This document shows, one piece after another, positions 14,097 to 18,356 of a DNA stretch of 18,356 bases; within the stretch, counting starts at the first letter, position 1, and the number at the start of each line of letters is the position of its first letter. The position numbers and the translations under genes were made by a program. The notes below the pieces were generated by a model, which saw only the letters and a list, made by a program, of their open reading frames with translations, ran no database searches and had not been told where the DNA came from. The stretch lies in assembly GCA_022561355.1 (NCBI GenBank), contig JADFRJ010000016.1, forward strand, positions 1 to 18,356, in the 5' to 3' direction. This DNA comes from Chloroflexota bacterium. GTDB taxonomy: Bacteria; Chloroflexota; Dehalococcoidia; DSTF01; RBG-16-68-14.

Positions 14097-14549
14097 ATGA
14101 GAACAAGCATGACCTTAAACACGGAAGTCAAGCTGGAACGAGGCCTAGACCTCGAGCGACGTCTCATGGTCGGTGTCGAGCGGGCCGCTGTAGCAGGCGA
14201 GCCGTACACGATCGTCGCTTGTGTTCCGCAGCGGCTTCCCGGCGAGGATATCTCTCAAGTAGTCGACGTTTGCGCCCAGTATGTGGGCGGGATCGTGCGC
14301 GATGATGACATCGTGGGCCTGCTAGATAACGAAATCCTCGTGATTGGGCTGCGCAAAACGGGCGCAAACGTGGCACGCGTATTCGCGTTCCGCATGCAGG
14401 GCGACCTGCGACTGCGTTCTCAGCCGATCCGCAACACGGTGTGGGAGACGGCGTACGCCACTATGCCGCAAGATGGAGACTCGGCTGAAGAGCTGATGTT
14501 GGCCGCGATACATGGCGCGATTAACAGGCGAAGGCGCCTAGGGAACTAG
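14097..14549 (+). CDS. Small protein with a degenerate GGDEF-like domain
   Basis: The protein is 150 residues from ATG 14097. An in-frame TTG (14085) preceded by AGGAA is a possible alternative start, since ATG 14097 has no clear RBS. The fold pattern follows GGDEF (diguanylate cyclase) domains: VRDDDIVGLLDNEILVIGL (about residues 68-86), where the RxxD-like entry and the GGDEF signature position are read as LLDNEI, then a conserved TAYATMPQDGDSAEELMLAAI. Because the GG and the catalytic Asp/Glu arrangement are lost, cyclase activity is unlikely; it may act as a binding or regulatory remnant. The GGDEF relation is my pattern reading, of moderate strength. It lies between a divergent CoA-transferase and FabF, and its stop codon falls inside a hairpin. 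Confidence 0.72.
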   Translation: MRTSMTLNTEVKLERGLDLERRLMVGVERAAVAGEPYTIVACVPQRLPGEDISQVVDVCAQYVGGIVRDDDIVGLLDNEILVIGLRKTGANVARVFAFRMQGDLRLRSQPIRNTVWETAYATMPQDGDSAEELMLAAIHGAINRRRRLGN

Positions 14550-14572
14550 GCGCGGCGCCTAGGCCGCTAGGC
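14533..14572 (+). repeat. Two tandem CTAG-rich hairpins overlapping a gene end
   Basis: GCGCCTAG (14534-14541) pairs with CTAGGCGC (14546-14553) around GGAA, and GCCTAG (14557-14562) pairs with CTAGGC (14567-14572) around GCCG. The stop TAG (14547-14549) lies within the first arm pair. Both hairpins precede the terminator at 14596-14623. Confidence 0.65.
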
Positions 14573-14595
14573 ACGGCCGCTACCTTGCTAGCAGA

Positions 14596-14623
14596 CCGCG
14601 GACACGGATGTCCGCGGTTTTTT
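14596..14623 (+). terminator. Strong rho-independent terminator after the GGDEF-like gene
   Basis: CCGCGGACA (14596-14604) pairs perfectly with TGTCCGCGG (14609-14617) around CGGA, followed by six T residues (14618-14623). It isolates the GGDEF-like gene from fabF. Confidence 0.92.
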
Positions 14624-14787
14624 GTTGTCCTGTGTTGACCGGTTGATCGCGATACTCTAAAACTTGAGGTGCGATGACTGTCCGCGAGGGCGCGATCGTG
14701 AGCGAAGAGTCAGCATGCGCCTATCCTGCCGTGCCCGGACTGGTATGCTGTGCTGGTGAGTTTCTCGCGGACTAGAACGAGGTAATC

Positions 14788-16032
14788 ATGAGCGGACCAC
14801 GTCGAGTTGTCGTTACCGGAATAGGCCTTCTCACGCCTGTAGGGCTGGATGTCGAGAGCAGCTGGAAGAACCTGCTGGCCGGCACGTCTGGAATCGACTT
14901 AATCAAGCGGTTCGATACTACGCAACAGCAGGTCAAGATCGCCGGCGAGATAGAGGATTTCGAGCCGAAGCAGTACATGGACCACAAGATGGCCCGCCGG
15001 TCGGGCCGTTTCGCCCAGCTAGCCGTCGCGGCTAGCAAGCAGGCGCTCTGTTCCGCCGCCGTTGAGATCGACGATTCGAACCGCGATGAGATCGGCGTGA
15101 TCATCGCATCCGCGGGCGGCGTGTTCGAGATGGGTAATCAAGAGCATGTCATCGAAACGCGCGGGGCCCACAGGGTGAACCCGCTGCTCATCACCAAGTA
15201 TGGCGCTTACATGGCTGCCGCGCGCGTTGGGAGAGTGCTGGGCGTGCGCGGGCCGAACTCTACGATCAACTCTGCCTGTGCGTCCGGCACCGATGCGCTG
15301 GGCCAGGCGCTCAACATGATCCAGAACGGCGTGGCCGATGTGCTGCTCGCGGGCGCGGCGGAAGCGGTCGTCACGCCGGTTGGCATCGCCACCATGGGCG
15401 TGCTCGGCGCCCTCACGAAAGAGGGGAACGACGATCCACAGCGCGCGTCGCGTCCGTTCGACGCGACGCGCACGGGCTTCGTGCTCGCGGAGGGGGCGGG
15501 GATGTTGCTCCTCGAGACGGAGGAACGAGCCCAGGAGCGCGGCGCTCCGATCCTGGCCGAGTTCCCCGGCGCGGGCTGGTCGTTCGACGCTGCGGACGAC
15601 ACCGCGCCCGACTCCGCCGGACAGGCGCTGGCGATGCAACGGGCGCTGCGGTCGGCCGGTCTCAAACCGGAAGATGTGAGCTACATCAACGCCCACGGGA
15701 CATCAACGCAGTTGAACGACAAGGCGGAGACGGCGGCGATCAAGATCGCCTTCGGTGAACAGGAGGCCCGGCGCGTTCCGATCAGCTCGATCAAATCGAT
15801 GATCGGCCACTCCGGGTCAGGCGCCGGAGGCGTGGAGGCCGTGGTGGCCGTGCTCACGATCCGCGACAACATGCTACCCCCGACGATCAACTACGAACAT
15901 CCCGATCCAGAGTGCGACCTAGACTACGTCCCGAACGAAGCTCGCGCGCATGAGGTTGATGTCGTGCTCTCGAACTCCTTCGGGCTGGGCGGTCAGAACG
16001 GGTCGCTCGTGATGCGCCGTTATCACGAATAG
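14788..16032 (+). CDS. fabF: Beta-ketoacyl-ACP synthase II
   Basis: The 414-residue enzyme condenses malonyl-ACP with acyl-ACP in fatty acid chain elongation, in the cytoplasm. The Cys-His-His triad is present: Cys164 in NSACASG, His303 in INAHGTST, and His341 in SMIGHSGSGAGG, with Lys336 just before it. Also seen are RRVVVTGIGLLTPVG at the start and FGLGGQNGSLVM near the end. Length is standard for KAS II. GAGG at 14779-14782 lies 5 bp before the ATG. The approximately 160-bp region upstream, behind the terminator, should hold its promoter; a weak TTGACC (14635-14640) with a TAAAAC (14658-14663) is the best I see. No acyl carrier protein or other fab gene is in the window, so a specialised secondary KAS remains possible. 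Confidence 0.93.
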   Translation: MSGPRRVVVTGIGLLTPVGLDVESSWKNLLAGTSGIDLIKRFDTTQQQVKIAGEIEDFEPKQYMDHKMARRSGRFAQLAVAASKQALCSAAVEIDDSNRDEIGVIIASAGGVFEMGNQEHVIETRGAHRVNPLLITKYGAYMAAARVGRVLGVRGPNSTINSACASGTDALGQALNMIQNGVADVLLAGAAEAVVTPVGIATMGVLGALTKEGNDDPQRASRPFDATRTGFVLAEGAGMLLLETEERAQERGAPILAEFPGAGWSFDAADDTAPDSAGQALAMQRALRSAGLKPEDVSYINAHGTSTQLNDKAETAAIKIAFGEQEARRVPISSIKSMIGHSGSGAGGVEAVVAVLTIRDNMLPPTINYEHPDPECDLDYVPNEARAHEVDVVLSNSFGLGGQNGSLVMRRYHE

Positions 16033-16042
16033 AGGGAAGCTG

Positions 16043-17473
16043 GTGGCGCAGGTGGCGCTACTCGCCCCGGCGGCGAGACTCGTCCCGGCCGGGGTGTTTC
16101 TGGCAGCATTTCTCCTCTACGTACCATCCTTCGACGCGCTCTTCGCGGTTCTCGACTTCAATCACCTGGACGCCATTCGCAGCACAGACGCGGCGACGTA
16201 CTTCCTGCGTATCTTCGATCCAAGCGACGGCGGCAGGACCGTGATCGGCACAGGCGATCTCTACCGTCCCATCTACTACACGGTCTTCTGGTTCGAGTAT
16301 CAGGCCTTTGGCACAGATCCGCTGCCGTACTACGTGTTCAACGCGACGATGCACGGCGCGAACGCAGTGCTCGTGTACCTGCTGGCGAAGCGCCTCACGA
16401 ATTCGAACATCGCCTCGGTGGCGGGCGCGATGATCTGGGCGTTTCACCCGCAGTATGCGGACGCGGTCGTATGGGTGTCGTCGACGACGGACCTGCTGCT
16501 GGTCTTCTTTGGCCTGAGCGCCGTCCTCTTGTATGCGAAGGCTCTGGACCTGGACGGCAGAGCCCGCATTGCTATGACCGGGTTGTCGTTCGGTGCCGCC
16601 CTCCTCGCTCTGGGAGCGAAGGAATCGGGCATCATGATCGTGCCGATCATCGCGGGCTATCACGTGCTACTGGGTGATCCCAAGTTCCTCCGAGAGCGGC
16701 GGGTGCCGTGGGGATTGCTTCCTTTCCTGGTGCTACCGCTGGTGTACTTTCCGATGCGGTTGGCCCTAGTGGGTAATCTCGCTGCGAACGGCGGGAACGA
16801 CATCTTCAGCTGGGACGTGTTTGGAAACATTCACATCCTGGCCGGGCTCGTGGCCGCGCCGTTCGTGGGCGAGACGGTCTCGACGTCTGTGCTGAGCGTG
16901 GGGCAGGGCGCGGCGGGTATCGCTGTGCTTGCGGCCGTGGTCGCCGGGGTCGTGCTGGGCTCGCGCAGGGAGTGGTTCCTGGCAGGCTGGTTCTTCGTCG
17001 CCATCACACCGGTACTGATCTTCCCGCAGGTCTGGCTGATCGGCCGCTATCTCTACCTTCCTTTGGTTGGGCTCGCGATCCTGGGAGGCATCGGGATCGC
17101 GCGTGCTGTCGAACTGGTCCCCTCGCCAAAATTCGAAGTTTTGCGGTCTGGCGCAGCTCTCGCTTTGATCGCGGGCGTCATGCTGTGGTTCGGCTCGTTG
17201 AATGTGGACCACCAAGACTGGCTTACGACGAAGGGAGAGGAGACCGGCGCGTTCATCGCGAGCCTCAAGAGCACGTATCCAGACCTGCCTGAAGACGGGC
17301 GCTTGATTGTGACACAGCATCCGAGATCACTCTCCTTAACTCCTAACGATGGCATGATGCTGGCGTCCGCAGTGCGGCTCGCATACGACAAGGACCTGGA
17401 GGTCATCACGCCGTGGCACCTGAATCGAGGCGAAGCTGCCCCAACCGAACGAGATCTTTGGTATCCGCCCTAG
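16043..17473 (+). CDS. Polytopic membrane protein, GT-C/O-mannosyltransferase-like
   Basis: This 476-residue protein has roughly ten hydrophobic helices and a hydrophilic C-terminal tail of about 80 residues. It starts at GTG 16043 with AGGGAAG upstream, 10 bp after fabF. The first large extracytoplasmic loop holds DAATYFLRIFDP and DLYRPIYYTVFWFEYQAFG; the RPIYY-type segment and following FNATMHGANAVLVYLLAKRL helix resemble GT-C enzymes of the TMTC/PMT type, which use lipid-phosphate sugars. A clear DxD or catalytic pair in loop 1 is not certain. The tail (about residues 395-476) could be a sugar- or peptide-binding domain. The role may be cell-surface glycosylation; substrate unknown. No terminator separates it from fabF, so they may be co-transcribed. 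Confidence 0.78.
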   Translation: MAQVALLAPAARLVPAGVFLAAFLLYVPSFDALFAVLDFNHLDAIRSTDAATYFLRIFDPSDGGRTVIGTGDLYRPIYYTVFWFEYQAFGTDPLPYYVFNATMHGANAVLVYLLAKRLTNSNIASVAGAMIWAFHPQYADAVVWVSSTTDLLLVFFGLSAVLLYAKALDLDGRARIAMTGLSFGAALLALGAKESGIMIVPIIAGYHVLLGDPKFLRERRVPWGLLPFLVLPLVYFPMRLALVGNLAANGGNDIFSWDVFGNIHILAGLVAAPFVGETVSTSVLSVGQGAAGIAVLAAVVAGVVLGSRREWFLAGWFFVAITPVLIFPQVWLIGRYLYLPLVGLAILGGIGIARAVELVPSPKFEVLRSGAALALIAGVMLWFGSLNVDHQDWLTTKGEETGAFIASLKSTYPDLPEDGRLIVTQHPRSLSLTPNDGMMLASAVRLAYDKDLEVITPWHLNRGEAAPTERDLWYPP

Positions 17474-17495
17474 CCAACGCAGCGGTTCTTCTGGC

Positions 17496-17524
17496 TTGAC
17501 GCTCGCGTTGGAGGCTCGTAGGCT
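17496..17524 (+). promoter_or_regulatory. Candidate promoter for the Thr-Pro-rich secreted protein
   Basis: TTGACG (17496-17501) is followed 17 bp later by TAGGCT (17519-17524), a -10 form common in GC-rich bacteria. It overlaps a dyad: CCAACGC (17474-17480) is the reverse complement of GCGTTGG (17505-17511). Confidence 0.4.
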
Positions 17525-17577
17525 ACATAAAGCTAACTCACAAATGGCTGTTCTGGGGAGGAAGGGATGTTGATGCT

Positions 17578-18356
17578 TTGAGTCTCAGGCGTGTTATTCC
17601 GACGATTCTGATTCCCACCGGGCTGCTGCTGGGACTTGTCGCCGCCGGCGTCATCTCCTTGACGCAGTCCGTCAACGCGCTTCCACCAGCCGGCTCGGAT
17701 ACGTTCAACGTAACCGCCGAGGTGAGCATCAGCAGCCGCCTGGGCGAGGAGACGATCGCTCTCAGCGGCACGTTTCATGTGGAGCGTGGCGATCCCGTCA
17801 TAGACGTGCAGACGGGCGTCGAGGTCGTGATTGCCGAAGTCACCGCGATCGATCTGCAGGGCAACAGCCTGACGGGCCCTGTGAGCATCAACCAGAGCCC
17901 CGGCCTGGCGTCGCTCGGCGAGATCCGCAGCCTGCAGGAACCACCGGCGCAGTTCCCGGCCAACAGTTTCTTCGATATCTTCGTAGAGGCGCACGTCCCG
18001 GCTAGCCCGCAGAGCGAGTTAGTCCTTCACAATGAGGACCCGATCCGTATCGTGCCAGTCGAGGGCGGTTCCCAGGTGCCAATCAATGCCTGGCCGCCGG
18101 TGGGGGTGACCTACGGCGCTGAGCTGGACCCGTGCGTTCCCCTGCTCTTGCCGGACCTCGACCCGAGAGACCCCGTGCCAGGCTTCCCCGCAGAAGTCTG
18201 CGTGGAGAGCATTTCGATCACCATAGGCGTGGTCAAGACGCCTACGCCCAGCCCAACGCCTTGCCCTGCGGAGGTCTGCCCACCGACGCCAACCGCCACA
18301 CCGATCACTCCGACGCCGACGTCTACACCGGTTAGACCGGCGCTACCGGAGGACCC
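17578..18356 (+). CDS. Secreted protein with Thr-Pro-rich segment, unknown function (partial, runs off right edge)
   Basis: The frame open to the window end gives a basic N-terminus, one hydrophobic helix (IPTILIPTGLLLGLVAAGV), then a globular beta-rich region of about 200 residues with FNVTAEVSISSRLGEETIAL and ANSFFDIFVEAHVPA. It ends in a low-complexity tail KTPTPSPTPC...TATPITPTPTSTP. Such Thr-Pro linkers are frequent in surface proteins of Chloroflexota. I recognise no enzyme motif. The start is uncertain: TTG 17578 is the first usable in-frame start, but GGGAGGAAGG (17556-17565) is placed for ATG 17567, whose frame stops after four codons (MLML). A single missing base between 17567 and 17580 would join that ATG to this frame. 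Confidence 0.75.
   Translation, partial: MSLRRVIPTILIPTGLLLGLVAAGVISLTQSVNALPPAGSDTFNVTAEVSISSRLGEETIALSGTFHVERGDPVIDVQTGVEVVIAEVTAIDLQGNSLTGPVSINQSPGLASLGEIRSLQEPPAQFPANSFFDIFVEAHVPASPQSELVLHNEDPIRIVPVEGGSQVPINAWPPVGVTYGAELDPCVPLLLPDLDPRDPVPGFPAEVCVESISITIGVVKTPTPSPTPCPAEVCPPTPTATPITPTPTSTPVRPALPED

Noticed and set aside
18215..18340. Short tandem repeat or CRISPR-like array
   Set aside because: The periodicity comes from ACG/CCG/CCA codons of a Thr-Pro-rich protein tail; there are no spacers or constant repeats.

Overview
The window looks like a piece of a Chloroflexota chromosome, most plausibly a Dehalococcoidia or SAR202-like lineage. This is inferred from the high-GC coding style, the Thr-Pro-rich secreted protein, and the mix of CaiB-type CoA-transferase, LLM flavin enzymes, thiolase-like/DUF35 pairs and DUF1028. 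No rRNA, tRNA, CRISPR array, transposase or phage gene was seen, and no gene-free stretch exceeds about 170 bases.

Layout. Positions 1-1631 (minus) hold a CopC-CopD copper protein that runs off the left edge; its first codons appear to be out of frame with the rest. Divergent from it is a three-helix membrane protein with a His-rich outer domain (1764-2855), ending in a strong terminator. The dyads in the gap between these two genes look like operators. A small glutaredoxin-like protein (2983-3204) precedes a 719-residue protein (3261-5420) in which a complete cysteinyl-tRNA synthetase is fused in frame to a family 2 glycosyltransferase. Next is a compact arsenic unit: a good sigma70-type promoter, three 15-bp-spaced AGGTAT repeats, a PadR-type regulator with a Cys cluster (5520-5918), and an overlapping arsenite methyltransferase gene arsM (5915-6736). 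A hairpin separates arsM from a convergent lipoprotein gene (6788-7621).

From 7720 a plus-strand run encodes a thiolase-fold protein lacking both thiolase cysteines, its DUF35 OB-fold partner, a palindromic non-coding element, a DUF1028 protein and a small unknown protein. Converging on it from 14028 down to 10427 is a minus-strand operon: CaiB/BaiF CoA-transferase, LLM oxidoreductase, a two-part GNAT protein and a nucleotidyltransferase. Its last gene overlaps the plus-strand gene tail to tail. From 14097 come a degenerate GGDEF-like protein ending in a set of tandem hairpins, a FabF-type ketoacyl synthase, a polytopic GT-C-like membrane protein, and the start of a secreted protein with a Thr-Pro-rich tail that leaves the window.

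Functional themes are copper handling, arsenic methylation under a probably metal-sensing PadR regulator, and CoA-linked catabolism (aldolase-like thiolase/DUF35, CoA-transferase, LLM enzyme). The most unusual items are the CysRS-GT2 fusion, the Cys-rich PadR regulator with its iterated repeat, and the operator-like dyads between the copper-type genes.
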